Origin: an uncultured Pelagibacteraceae bacterium
GTDB taxonomy: Bacteria; Pseudomonadota; Alphaproteobacteria; Pelagibacterales; Pelagibacteraceae
Length of the DNA: 64,000 nucleotides
Assembly (NCBI GenBank): GCA_902564385.1
Contig: CACFAT010000001.1
Location: 186,001-250,000, forward strand
Reading direction: 5' to 3'
Below are positions 6,485-15,608 of the stretch, one piece after another (position 1 is the stretch's first letter; the number at the start of each line of letters is the position of its first letter). The notes under the pieces were generated by a model, which ran no database searches, was not told where the DNA came from, and saw only the letters and a program-made list of their open reading frames with translations. The position numbers and the translations under genes were made by a program.

Positions 6485-8433
6485 TAGCTTATATTGTTTC
6501 TTTTTAGATAATCTTCAATTTCCTTTATATTACTTAATTTGTTAGAGCAAGTTTGATTTTTACATATAACAATTTTTGCCTCTTTTACTTCATTATCTAG
6601 ATATTTAAATGTAGCTCTAGTAAAAAATTTTTTTTGCAAATACTTTTTTATATTTGGATCTAAATTTTGCTTTCCATGAATTGTAAAAGATATACTTTCA
6701 TTACAAATATCCAATGATTTTATAAAACTAAACATTTGTGCAAAGTTTGAGTTTAAAACTTGGTGGAAACTTTTTTTTAAAATATCAATTTTTTCAAACC
6801 ATATTTTATCGCTAGTTATAATATATATTTTATTACATAAGTTTAAATATACACTATTTCCATTTGGTATATTATTATCATTTAGATCTACTGGTTGTAC
6901 AAATAGATCATTGTCTAATATTTTATTTTTCTGCATTAAGCCTGATTTTTTATCAAAGAAGTATTCCCAGGTTTTTATTAAAATATCTTTTGCTTTTTCG
7001 ATGTATTTAACGTCACCATCTAACTCATAAATAGTTATCAAAAGACTAGCATAGTATACGTAATCTTCCAAAAAAGCGTCAATCTCTGTGTCTTGATAGC
7101 AATGGAAAATTTTGTCTGATAAATATTTTTCCAATATCTTTATACTAACAAGAGTATTTTGTTTTAGTTCTTCATTATCAGTTACTAGTGATGAAAGAAG
7201 AAGTGTTTCTAATAAAAAACAATTTTGATCAGTTTGAGATTTATCATCAAATAATGGTTTAGTACGTTTATTTCTTTGATCTAATAACGTTTTTTCTGTG
7301 TTTGAGATTTCTTTAATCTCATCATCGGAAAGTTTATTATGAGTTTCTATTAAAATATTATTACCTTCAAAATTTCCCTCTTCAGTTAAATTATATTTTT
7401 TTGCAAATAAATTAAATTTAGAACCCAGAGTATTTTTTAGTTCTGCATAATTCCATACATAATATTTTCCTTCAACACCATTGCTATCGGCATCATATGC
7501 AGACCCATAAAGATCAAAATTATTTTTAAATTCTGAATTGATAAAATTTATGGTTTGCTCTAACTTCCCTTTATAATAAAGATTATTAGTTTTTTGAAAG
7601 AACTTATTTAACAATCCTATATATTGAATATTATCATAAAGCATTTTTTCGAAGTGAGGGATGATCCAATTTTCATCAACAGTATATCTTGCTATACCTC
7701 CAGCTAGATGATCATACATTCCTTTTGAAGAAATATTGTAAAGTAAAGTTTCAACAGGTTTAAAGTATTCTTCTTTTCCTGTTTTTAAATAAAAATAAAA
7801 CATTGCATCAAATAAATAAAATTGGGGAAACTTAGGAGCTCCTTTGAAACTTCCATTATCTTTATCAAGGTGCTGTATAATTTTTTCTAAAAACGGTTCT
7901 AAAGGTTGATTTAATACTGCTGATCTTTGATTAATTTTACCAAATATTTCTTGCATTTGGGGCGCTTGATCAAGAATTTTCTCTCTATTCTTATTATATA
8001 CGTCAGAAACATTATTTAGAACTTTTTGAAAATCTGGTCTTCCATGCATTTCTTTTGGTGGGAAATAAGTTCCACCAGTAAAAGGAACTCCATTTTCATC
8101 AAGAAACATCGATAAAGGCCAACCCCCTTGTGTTCCTGTTAAAATAGATAAACTTCTTTGAAAAACATAATCTAAATCAGGTCTTTCTTCTCTATCAACT
8201 TTAATGTTTATAAATTTTTCATTCATTATTTTAGCTGTTTCATAATCTTCAAAACTTTCATGAGCCATCACATGACACCAATGACAACTCGCATATCCAA
8301 CACTAAGAAATATTGGTTTTTTTTCTTTTTTTGCTTGTTCTAAACTTTCTTTATTCCAAGCAAACCAATTTACTGGATTGTCTTTATGCTGCTTTAAATA
8401 CGGACTTTTCTCTACCTTAAGTTTGTTAGTCAT
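6484..8433 (-). CDS. DUF255 thioredoxin-fold protein with (alpha/alpha)6 barrel, YyaL/SPATA20-like
   Basis: This 649-residue protein matches the family found from bacteria (YyaL) to mammals (SPATA20). An N-terminal thioredoxin-like domain of about 160 residues carries the active-site-like motif CHWCHVMAHESFED (near residue 50) and the signature LTGTQGGWPLSMFLDENGVPFTGGTYFPP. The rest resembles an alpha/alpha barrel of the N-acylglucosamine 2-epimerase type, with GGIARYTVDENWIIPHFEKMLYDN and AYDADSNGVEGKYYVW. No signal peptide is visible, so it is cytoplasmic. The biochemical function of the family is unresolved. Here it sits directly before gshA with a one-base overlap, which hints at a thiol-linked role. 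Confidence 0.88.
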   Translation of the reverse strand: MTNKLKVEKSPYLKQHKDNPVNWFAWNKESLEQAKKEKKPIFLSVGYASCHWCHVMAHESFEDYETAKIMNEKFINIKVDREERPDLDYVFQRSLSILTGTQGGWPLSMFLDENGVPFTGGTYFPPKEMHGRPDFQKVLNNVSDVYNKNREKILDQAPQMQEIFGKINQRSAVLNQPLEPFLEKIIQHLDKDNGSFKGAPKFPQFYLFDAMFYFYLKTGKEEYFKPVETLLYNISSKGMYDHLAGGIARYTVDENWIIPHFEKMLYDNIQYIGLLNKFFQKTNNLYYKGKLEQTINFINSEFKNNFDLYGSAYDADSNGVEGKYYVWNYAELKNTLGSKFNLFAKKYNLTEEGNFEGNNILIETHNKLSDDEIKEISNTEKTLLDQRNKRTKPLFDDKSQTDQNCFLLETLLLSSLVTDNEELKQNTLVSIKILEKYLSDKIFHCYQDTEIDAFLEDYVYYASLLITIYELDGDVKYIEKAKDILIKTWEYFFDKKSGLMQKNKILDNDLFVQPVDLNDNNIPNGNSVYLNLCNKIYIITSDKIWFEKIDILKKSFHQVLNSNFAQMFSFIKSLDICNESISFTIHGKQNLDPNIKKYLQKKFFTRATFKYLDNEVKEAKIVICKNQTCSNKLSNIKEIEDYLKRNNIS

Positions 8434-8445
8434 GTTTTTTTAAAA

Positions 8446-9003
8446 TTAGTGATGATAAAAAGGTTTTCTATCAAATATCTTTTTCACCATTGGTTCAAAC
8501 TCTTCTAGAGACATAGATTTGTAATTAGGATCAAAAGAAGATTGATCGTATTTTTCACAAAAATCAACAGTATCTTGATAGTATTTGTGGTCCTTGAATT
8601 TATCCCTAGCATTTCTATCCCCACCTAAATGATGAGCACTATAATAAGTTTGAAAAAGCCCGTGATGAAGTATTATCCAATATGTTTTTTCTGAAACATA
8701 TGGTCTTATAATTGAAGCTGCATATTGAGAATGATTCATGGGTGCCAAGTCATCTCCTATGTCATGAAGCAAAGTTGCCACAACCATCTCTTCACTTTCA
8801 CCATTTTTGTACGCTCTTGTTGCTGCTTGCAAGGAATGTTCTAATCTAGTTATTTGATAGCCTTCAAGGGTTGTAGTTTGACTTGCAAGATATTTAATTA
8901 GTCTATCTGCAGTTTTACGCTCAAAATTTTTTTCATACTTTTCTAATAATTCATAATCTTCTTTTGAACCATTTTTCATTTCAGTAAAATTTACTTTTTT
9001 CAT
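8446..9003 (-). CDS. HD-domain protein resembling PhnZ/TmpB-type di-iron oxygenases
   Basis: The 185-residue protein is an HD-superfamily protein. Candidate metal ligands are H56 (RLEHSLQA), H80-D81 (LLHDIGDD), H91 (NHSQYAAS), H113/H114 (ILHHGLFQ) and D153 or D158 (KYDQSSFD). The phrase RLEHSLQAA and the 24-residue spacing to the HD pair recall PhnZ and TmpB, mixed-valence di-iron enzymes that cleave hydroxy-phosphonates oxidatively, more than ordinary HD phosphohydrolases. The His that follows the HD pair in PhnZ (LHDLGH) is Asp84 here, so substrate or chemistry may differ. It overlaps purF by one base and is followed 12 bp later by the DUF255 gene. It could still be a phosphatase; no substrate is suggested by neighbours. 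Confidence 0.72.
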   Translation of the reverse strand: MKKVNFTEMKNGSKEDYELLEKYEKNFERKTADRLIKYLASQTTTLEGYQITRLEHSLQAATRAYKNGESEEMVVATLLHDIGDDLAPMNHSQYAASIIRPYVSEKTYWIILHHGLFQTYYSAHHLGGDRNARDKFKDHKYYQDTVDFCEKYDQSSFDPNYKSMSLEEFEPMVKKIFDRKPFYHH

Positions 9004-10445
9004 TAATTACTCGACCCAGTACTTAATAATGATAATTGTGTAACTTTATCTTCTCCAAGTTCATCAATTATTTTTACTGGATAATCACCAGTAAAATGAT
9101 GGTCAGTTAATTGAGGATAAGCATCATTTCTCTTCTCAAAACCCATTCCTCTATATAAACCATCTAAAGTTAAAAATTTAAGAGATTTTGCTTTTATAAA
9201 TTCTTTTATTTCATCTACTGATTTATTCGCTGCTAACAGCTCTTTTTTTGTTGGTGTATCAACACCATAAAAATCTGGATATTTTATTTCTGGACTTGCT
9301 ATTCTAACATGTATTTCTTTAGCACCATTATCATATAACATTTTTACAATTTTTGATGAGGTTGTTCCTCTTACAAGAGAATCATCAACTAAAATAATTT
9401 TTTTGTTTTTTATTACTGAAATATTTGCATTCAATTTTAATTTAACTCCTAAACTTCTAATCTGTTGTGATGGCTCTATAAAAGTTCTACCAACATAATG
9501 ATTTCTTATTAAACCTAGATCAAAGTTTATTTTTTTTTCTTCTGCATAACCTAATGCAGCAGCATTACCAGAGTCTGGCACTGGTACAACTAAGTCAGCA
9601 TCTAAATTATCTTCTTTTGCTAATTCTGCTCCAAATTTTTTACGATATTCATAAGCTGTTTTGCCATTTAAAATACTATCTGGTCTTGAGAAATAAATAT
9701 ATTCAAATACACATGGTCTCACTTTTTTTTGAGGAAATGGCTTTATACTTTTCAATTCATCATTTTCTACATAAACAATTTCACCATTTTCAACTTCTCT
9801 AACGAACTTTGCGCCTATAATATCAAAAGCACATGTCTCAGATGCAAAAACATAAGAATTTTTAAGTTTTCCGATAACCAAAGGTCTAATTCCATAAGGA
9901 TCTCTTACACCGATAAGTGTATTTTGTGTCATCATAACCAATGCATAACCTCCTTGAATTTGAAATAGAGCATCAATAACTTTATCTATTGTCTTTGGTC
10001 TTTTTGATTTGGCTATAAGTTTTACTATCGTTTCTGTATCTGATGTTGTGTAAAAGATTGAGCCTTCTTCAACCATTTTATTTCTAAGTGTTATTGCATT
10101 CGTTAGATTTCCATTATGCGCAACTCCAATTCCACCTGAATTAGTATCAGCAAAGAATGGTTGTACATTTCTTAAAGCAGTTCCTCCTGTTGTAGAATAT
10201 CTATTATGACCTATGGCGTAATTTCCTGGCAAGTTTTTTAAAACTTTTTCATCATTAAAATTGTCTCCAACTAGACCAAATCTTTTTTCAGAGTGATATT
10301 TTTCACCGTCAAATGACACAATTCCACAACCTTCCTGACCCCTATGTTGTAACGCATGAAGTCCTAAAGCAGTTAAAGTTGATGCTTCTGGTGTATTACT
10401 TATACCAAAGACTGCACATTCCTCTTTTAATTTAGGATTATACAT
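9003..10445 (-). CDS. purF: Amidophosphoribosyltransferase
   Basis: PurF makes 5-phosphoribosylamine from PRPP and glutamine, the committed step of purine synthesis. The N-terminal Ntn-hydrolase glutaminase domain needs a free N-terminal cysteine. The sequence MYNPKLKEECAVFG shows a 9-residue propeptide before the catalytic Cys10, so I chose the ATG at 10445; an in-frame ATG at 10472 would give an oddly long propeptide and a larger overlap with cvpA. The phosphoribosyltransferase site is KIILVDDSLVRGTTS near residue 350. The C-terminal region reads QLTDHHFTGDYP where Bacillus PurF has iron-sulfur cysteines, so a [4Fe-4S] cluster is unlikely. The gene follows cvpA with an 8-bp overlap, a widespread pairing. 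Confidence 0.95.
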   Translation of the reverse strand: MYNPKLKEECAVFGISNTPEASTLTALGLHALQHRGQEGCGIVSFDGEKYHSEKRFGLVGDNFNDEKVLKNLPGNYAIGHNRYSTTGGTALRNVQPFFADTNSGGIGVAHNGNLTNAITLRNKMVEEGSIFYTTSDTETIVKLIAKSKRPKTIDKVIDALFQIQGGYALVMMTQNTLIGVRDPYGIRPLVIGKLKNSYVFASETCAFDIIGAKFVREVENGEIVYVENDELKSIKPFPQKKVRPCVFEYIYFSRPDSILNGKTAYEYRKKFGAELAKEDNLDADLVVPVPDSGNAAALGYAEEKKINFDLGLIRNHYVGRTFIEPSQQIRSLGVKLKLNANISVIKNKKIILVDDSLVRGTTSSKIVKMLYDNGAKEIHVRIASPEIKYPDFYGVDTPTKKELLAANKSVDEIKEFIKAKSLKFLTLDGLYRGMGFEKRNDAYPQLTDHHFTGDYPVKIIDELGEDKVTQLSLLSTGSSN

Positions 10446-10983
10446 CTTGAACTTTTTCCTTAGCATCATCATATTGTTTTTGATTTGGAAATACCTTTAT
10501 AAGATAGATACTACCTTTTTCAACCAAAGGAAATGTTAACGAATCTTTTAAATTTAATGGCCATTTTTTGCTATCGTAGACAATGTCTATAGCTGTGAAT
10601 AAACAAACAATCATAATATAGCTCTTAGCGATTCCAAAGAAAAAGCCAAAAACCTTATCGATTGAACCTAATCCAGTGTAGGTTACAACTTTACTTATTG
10701 CTTTATTTCCTAAAAGAATAAGAAATATTATTAAGATAAACAATATTACACCAACAATTACATCAAGAACATATTCACTATCTAAAATACCTTCAAAATA
10801 CGGTTTTACTTTCGGAAATAAATAAATTGTTAAAATATATGCCAAAACCCATTTGGCAGCTGACAATAAACTTAAAACAAAACCTTTTCTAGATCCTTGA
10901 ATTAAAAAATAAATGGTTAATACAAAAAAAATATAATCAAATAATGTTATTTGTATTAAAAAATCCTGAATAGGTTCAATCAT
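10438..10983 (-). CDS. cvpA: CvpA family membrane protein
   Basis: This 181-residue inner-membrane protein has four hydrophobic segments (around residues 15-30, 38-55, 70-92 and 105-130) and the family's N-terminal pattern FDYIFFVLTIYFLIQGSRKGF, followed by the basic/small-residue turn and a soluble tail. CvpA was named for colicin V production and is linked to envelope homeostasis and biofilm formation; its biochemical role is not established. The cvpA-purF order seen here is conserved in many proteobacteria. The start ATG overlaps the RND gene's stop by one base (TAATG), which implies translational coupling. Confidence 0.85.
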   Translation of the reverse strand: MIEPIQDFLIQITLFDYIFFVLTIYFLIQGSRKGFVLSLLSAAKWVLAYILTIYLFPKVKPYFEGILDSEYVLDVIVGVILFILIIFLILLGNKAISKVVTYTGLGSIDKVFGFFFGIAKSYIMIVCLFTAIDIVYDSKKWPLNLKDSLTFPLVEKGSIYLIKVFPNQKQYDDAKEKVQDV

Positions 10984-13358
10984 TAATTGAATGGTTTAAT
11001 TTTAAGCAATAAAGAAGGTAAAAGTGTTAAAACTGAAACCATTGCAAGTAACATGGCAATCCCCGTGAATACACCAAAGTAAATTGTTGGTATAAAATTT
11101 GACATTACTAAAATTGAAAATCCAAAAACTATTGTAATTGAAGTATTTAAAATGGCTTTACCGACAGTTGAGTGACATAATTTTAATGTTTTATTGTAAT
11201 TTCTTAACTTTGCATACTCCTCTTTAAATCTATAAATATAATGAATACTATTATCTACGGCTATACCTATAGTTATGGCAGCTATTGTAATTGTCATCAT
11301 ATCAAGTGGAATTCCTAGCAATCCTATCAATCCTAATATAAAAAAAGCTGCTATAAAATTTGGAACAACACCTATTAAAGCTAATTTTAAATTTTTAAAT
11401 AGAATTATAAACATTATAAAAATTCCAAGCATAACAAATCCAAGTGTTAAAATTTGAGATTTAAATAAACTTTGTAAAAGATTGTTGAAAAGAATTAATA
11501 CACCACCTAATTTAAATTCGTCTTTTTTTAAATTTAATTTATTCTCAAGATCTGAATTTATTTTAATAAGTAAATCATTTCTCCTCAGATTATCTAATGA
11601 GTCTTTTATTCTTAAGCTTATTCTAGCCTCAGAGTCTTTTATAGATATATATGGATCAACAATTTCTTTTTTTATGTTATCAGGGATCTTAGTATATAAG
11701 ACACCCATTTCTAAAGAACCAAGTTCTTTATTATTATTTAATTGAGTAGCAACATCAATTATTGATGAAAAAGAGAGAACTTTTCCAATTGGCTCTAAAG
11801 AGTCTAAATAACTATGAACCTTTTTTATTTTATCAATTTTGTCTATAGTAAACCAATATTTTTCATCATTTTCATCTTCATCTCCCCAATCATCCTCTTC
11901 ATCTTCTGATTTTTGATCAGTTTCATTTTGTTTTGGAAATTTTAAAATAACTTCGAGCGGTGTTGTGCCACCCAACTTTTCATCAATGAGCTTCATTCCT
12001 TTATATATTTCAGTATTTTTATCAAAATAATTTATAAAACTATTTTCAACTTCGAGCTTTGAAATCCCTAATATACTTAGAAATATAATTATTAAGGTTG
12101 TTCCAAATATAGTATTTTGGTTTGAAACTGAAATGTTACTAAAAAAATTAGTAATCTTAGTGCCTTTTTCTTCTTTTAAAGAAACTTTATTAAAATTAAT
12201 TAAATTAATTAATGTCGGTAATAGACTAAAAGTAATAAGAAATGAAATTATTAGACCAAAAGTCATCATAAATCCAAAATCTATTATTGGTTTTATTTCG
12301 CTGAACACCAGAGATAAGAAAGCAAATATAGTTGTTAAAGCTGTATACAAAATAGGCCAAAACATTTTACTCGTTGTCAAAGAAATAATTTTAAATTTAT
12401 TTAATTTCGGAAATTGTTTTGAAAGTTGAAGATATCTTGTGCTGATATGAATATTCATAGCCATTGTTAATATCAACATTAAAGCTATAAAATTAGATGA
12501 TATAACGGTAACTTTCCATCCTACGAGACCAAGAAGTCCTGTCATTATTATAACTGAAAAAAAACAACTGCTTATAGGTACAATTACCCATATCAATCTT
12601 CTAAATACATACCAAAGAGTTGCAACGATAAATAAAAAAACTCCAAGTCCAAAAACAATAATATCATTTTTTATAAAAGTCATCATATCGTCAGCAATCA
12701 TAGGAATACCACCTAAATGAATTTTGCTCGTTGAGCTAAAATTTTTTATTACTTGTCTTATTTCTAAAATATTTTGATGATTTTGTTTTTTTAATTTATC
12801 TTTATATATCTCTTCGTCTTTTTTACTTTTAAAGTCTTTTATTTTACCTTTAGGCTTTAAATAAACTATAATACCAGATGTTTTACCATCTTCACTGATT
12901 ACGAAATTCCTGAAAACAGGACTGTTCAATATTTCATTAAATCCTCTTTCTTTATCAATACCCCGTGAACCAAGTGTAGAGTAGTTTTGAAGTCTATCTA
13001 TAAGCGGCTGATCAGAGCTGTTTAGTAAAGGAATATCCAATAGTGTGATTACACTATGCACCCAATTAAGTTTTTGAATTTCTCTTTTTAATTTTATGAG
13101 ATTTTTGATTGAATTTTCTCCTATCATACTCTCTTTTGGAGTGTAAGTAAGAACTAAAAATTCTTTCGCACCATATCTTTCATTTATTTCATTTAAATAT
13201 TTTAGATCAGGGTCACCCTCTATTAATAGAGTTTCAGATGATGCATCAAGCCTAAAATTTTTGGAATAGTAACCAAAAAAACAAAGACATATTAATAATA
13301 AGATTAATATAAGGCCTGGTTTTTTTAAAATATAATTCTGATAGAGTTTAGCTAACAT
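10983..13358 (-). CDS. RND/MMPL-superfamily exporter (HpnN/Patched-like)
   Basis: This 791-residue protein has the two-fold RND layout: one membrane helix (residues 13-30), a periplasmic domain, a block of about five helices (residues 230-385), a second single helix near 405-420, a second periplasmic domain, and a final helix block (residues 635-785). The motif GIAVDNSIHYIYRFKEEY in the second block is the MMPL/sterol-sensing-type helix with the proton-relay Asp. The subgroup covers lipid or hopanoid exporters; the substrate here is unknown. An unusual acidic run (EDEEDDWGDEDENDE, near residue 500) interrupts the second periplasmic domain. It sits between dnaB and cvpA, where many alphaproteobacteria carry alr and radA. 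Confidence 0.85.
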   Translation of the reverse strand: MLAKLYQNYILKKPGLILILLLICLCFFGYYSKNFRLDASSETLLIEGDPDLKYLNEINERYGAKEFLVLTYTPKESMIGENSIKNLIKLKREIQKLNWVHSVITLLDIPLLNSSDQPLIDRLQNYSTLGSRGIDKERGFNEILNSPVFRNFVISEDGKTSGIIVYLKPKGKIKDFKSKKDEEIYKDKLKKQNHQNILEIRQVIKNFSSTSKIHLGGIPMIADDMMTFIKNDIIVFGLGVFLFIVATLWYVFRRLIWVIVPISSCFFSVIIMTGLLGLVGWKVTVISSNFIALMLILTMAMNIHISTRYLQLSKQFPKLNKFKIISLTTSKMFWPILYTALTTIFAFLSLVFSEIKPIIDFGFMMTFGLIISFLITFSLLPTLINLINFNKVSLKEEKGTKITNFFSNISVSNQNTIFGTTLIIIFLSILGISKLEVENSFINYFDKNTEIYKGMKLIDEKLGGTTPLEVILKFPKQNETDQKSEDEEDDWGDEDENDEKYWFTIDKIDKIKKVHSYLDSLEPIGKVLSFSSIIDVATQLNNNKELGSLEMGVLYTKIPDNIKKEIVDPYISIKDSEARISLRIKDSLDNLRRNDLLIKINSDLENKLNLKKDEFKLGGVLILFNNLLQSLFKSQILTLGFVMLGIFIMFIILFKNLKLALIGVVPNFIAAFFILGLIGLLGIPLDMMTITIAAITIGIAVDNSIHYIYRFKEEYAKLRNYNKTLKLCHSTVGKAILNTSITIVFGFSILVMSNFIPTIYFGVFTGIAMLLAMVSVLTLLPSLLLKIKPFN

Positions 13359-13383
13359 TAACTAATAGCTTATATAAATTAAT

Positions 13384-14799
13384 TTAATTATTTTGAATAT
13401 CTTTAAATTTGGTAAACATTGCTTCAAATTCAAGCATTACATTACCAGTTGGTCCATGCCTTTGCTTTTGAATAATTAATTCAGCTAAATGTGAAACTTC
13501 GTTCATTTTTGCCTGCCATTCAGCATGTTCTACTGTTGCTGGTCTTGGTTCTTTTCCTTGTAAATAATATGCTTCTCTATAAACAAACATCACGACATCG
13601 GCATCTTGCTCTATTGACCCAGATTCCCGTAAATCTGATAATTGAGGTTTTTTATCATCTCTTTGTTCTACAGCTCTTGATAATTGCGAAAGAGCCAAAA
13701 CTGGAACTGATAATTCTTTAGCTAGTGCTTTTAAACCTTGCGTTATCTCAGAAATTTCTTGAACTCTTCCATTGTTGGAGTTTGATGCCCTCATTAATTG
13801 AATATAATCAATCACAACAATATCAAGACCATGAATTCTTTTGATTCGTCTTGCTCTGTTGCTTAATGAAGCAATTGTGATGGCTGGAGTTTCATCAATA
13901 TACAAAGGTAACTCTGATATATCCTTTGAAGTTTCAATAAATTTATCAAACTGTTCTTCAGATATTTTACCTCTTCTTATATCATTAGATTTAATCCTAG
14001 ATTGTTCAGCTAGTATTCTAGTAGAAAGTTGTTCAGATGACATCTCAAGTGAGAAAAAAGCAACTGAACTTTTTTCACCACTATCCTGAATTTTTTTTGC
14101 AGCATTAAATGCAATATTAGTAGCCAATGCTGTTTTACCCATCGAAGGTCGTCCTGCTATTATTATTAAATCCGATTTGTGTAATCCACCAAGTCTATCA
14201 TCTAAATCTTTAAGTCCAGTTGGAACTCCAACAATTCCCTCTTCATTCTTGTAAGCATTTGAGGCCATCTCAATTGTTTGTCTCATTGCTTCATCAAATT
14301 TGATTAAAGACGAGCTAAAAGAACCTTTTTCAGCAAGATCAAACAATGATCTTTCATAGTTTTCAATTATTTTTTGGCCATCTGTTTCTAAATCATTTAA
14401 TTTTGCCTGATCTATAACTTCTCCAGAGATCTTAATTAATTCTCTTTTGACATACAGATCAAAAATAAGTTTAGAATATTCGAGTGCTTGTCTTGAAGAT
14501 GTGGAAAATTTAGTAATTTTAACTAAATATTCAGGTATATTTAATTCATCTTTTTCTTTTTCAAAATAATTTTTTAAAGTTATTGGATTAGCTAAAAGTC
14601 CAGAATAAATAAGTTTTTCTAGTGCTTGATATATTTTTCTGTGGATTGGATCATAAAAATTTTTACTCGAAATTATCAAACTAACTTCATCAAATATCTC
14701 ATTTGCCAATAAGATTGATCCAATTATTGATTGTTCAGCTTCAATATTATTCGGTAATTCATCTATTTTATCTTTTATGATATTTAAAGATTGTGACAT
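13384..14799 (-). CDS. dnaB: Replicative DNA helicase DnaB
   Basis: DnaB is the hexameric 5'-3' helicase that unwinds DNA at the replication fork. The 471-residue chain has the N-terminal primase-interacting domain (LPNNIEAEQSIIGSILL), a linker, and a RecA-like C-terminal domain with Walker A IIAGRPSMGKTALATNIA near residue 215, the MSSEQLSTRILAEQSRI segment, Walker B IVVIDYIQLMR near residue 325, and the arginine-finger region EIIQKQRHGPTGNVMLEF-like near the end (LIIQKQRHGPTGN). No intein is present. A candidate -10 TATAAT (minus strand, 14839-14844) in the 67-bp gap after rplI may give it some independent transcription. It follows rpsF-rpsR-rplI, a conserved order. Confidence 0.97.
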   Translation of the reverse strand: MSQSLNIIKDKIDELPNNIEAEQSIIGSILLANEIFDEVSLIISSKNFYDPIHRKIYQALEKLIYSGLLANPITLKNYFEKEKDELNIPEYLVKITKFSTSSRQALEYSKLIFDLYVKRELIKISGEVIDQAKLNDLETDGQKIIENYERSLFDLAEKGSFSSSLIKFDEAMRQTIEMASNAYKNEEGIVGVPTGLKDLDDRLGGLHKSDLIIIAGRPSMGKTALATNIAFNAAKKIQDSGEKSSVAFFSLEMSSEQLSTRILAEQSRIKSNDIRRGKISEEQFDKFIETSKDISELPLYIDETPAITIASLSNRARRIKRIHGLDIVVIDYIQLMRASNSNNGRVQEISEITQGLKALAKELSVPVLALSQLSRAVEQRDDKKPQLSDLRESGSIEQDADVVMFVYREAYYLQGKEPRPATVEHAEWQAKMNEVSHLAELIIQKQRHGPTGNVMLEFEAMFTKFKDIQNN

Positions 14800-14866
14800 A
14801 AAATAATTTATTTTTCATGAATGCAAATTGCAAAACAAATTATATCTTGGGGAAAAAAATGTATAA

Positions 14867-15325
14867 TTATTGATTTTCTTCTTTTGGTACAATCTTTATC
14901 TTTATTTGTGATTGAATATCAGAGTGAAGATTAAGCATAACATCAAATGTGCCTAATGACTTAATTTCTTTACTGGGTTGTATTAATGATGGGTTTATAT
15001 CTAGACCTTCATTTTCATTAATTATCTTCGAGATTTCGGTTGGCTTTACAGATCCATAAAGTTCTCTATTCTCAGTTATTAACTTTTGAATAGTAAACAT
15101 TTTATTTTTTAGTCTATCGTCAATTTTTTTTGCATCATTTTTCTTATCTAGATCTTTCTTGCTTAGTTCATTTTTAATTTTCTCAACTTCTAGAATATTT
15201 TCTTTAGATGCAAATAAAGCTTTTTTTTTTGCTATCAAATGATTTCTAGCAAAACCTCTCTTTACGTCAATAATTTCTCCGATTGAACCAATTTTTCTAA
15301 CGTTTTCTAATAATATTACTTTCAT
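14867..15325 (-). CDS. rplI: 50S ribosomal protein bL9
   Basis: bL9 is a large-subunit ribosomal protein made of an N-terminal globular domain, a long connecting helix and a C-terminal domain. The 152-residue sequence shows the N-domain signature MKVILLENVRKIGSIGEIID followed by VKRGFARNHLIAKKKA, which contains the RNA-binding Gly/Lys/Arg residues. A Lys-rich helix (about residues 42-75) and a C-domain ending QSQIKIKIVP follow. It lies 10 bp downstream of rpsR in the usual rpsF-rpsR-rplI order. Confidence 0.96.
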   Translation of the reverse strand: MKVILLENVRKIGSIGEIIDVKRGFARNHLIAKKKALFASKENILEVEKIKNELSKKDLDKKNDAKKIDDRLKNKMFTIQKLITENRELYGSVKPTEISKIINENEGLDINPSLIQPSKEIKSLGTFDVMLNLHSDIQSQIKIKIVPKEENQ

Positions 15326-15335
15326 ATTTTTTTGA

Positions 15336-15605
15336 TTATATTAAAGCTAAATTTCTCGCTCTCTTTATTGATATAGATAAAAATCTTTGTTTTTTTTGAC
15401 TTACAGAAGTTATTCTTGATGGTAAAATTTTTCCATTCTCTGAGGTATATTTTTTTAATAATTTTATATTTTTATAATCTATTATAGGAGCACCCTTACC
15501 TGAAAGAGGGCATTTTTTTTTAAATTTATACTTTTGATTTTGAAAAATACTTAATTTAGAAAAGTTACTCTGAGCATTTTTTTTCTTTTGATTTCTTTTT
15601 TTCAT
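15336..15605 (-). CDS. rpsR: 30S ribosomal protein bS18
   Basis: bS18 binds the small-subunit platform as a dimer with bS6. The 89-residue protein has the conserved core ..[37 protein letters not shown] order (residues 35-62) followed by [25 protein letters not shown] at the C-terminus. The Lys-rich N-terminus of about 30 residues is longer than average. It starts 3 bp after the rpsF stop, consistent with co-translation with its partner. Confidence 0.96.
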   Translation of the reverse strand: MKKRNQKKKNAQSNFSKLSIFQNQKYKFKKKCPLSGKGAPIIDYKNIKLLKKYTSENGKILPSRITSVSQKKQRFLSISIKRARNLALI

Positions 15606-15608
15606 ATT

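Noticed and set aside
10446..10472. Longer purF start adding nine residues
   Set aside because: It would lengthen the propeptide beyond the usual range and increase overlap with cvpA.
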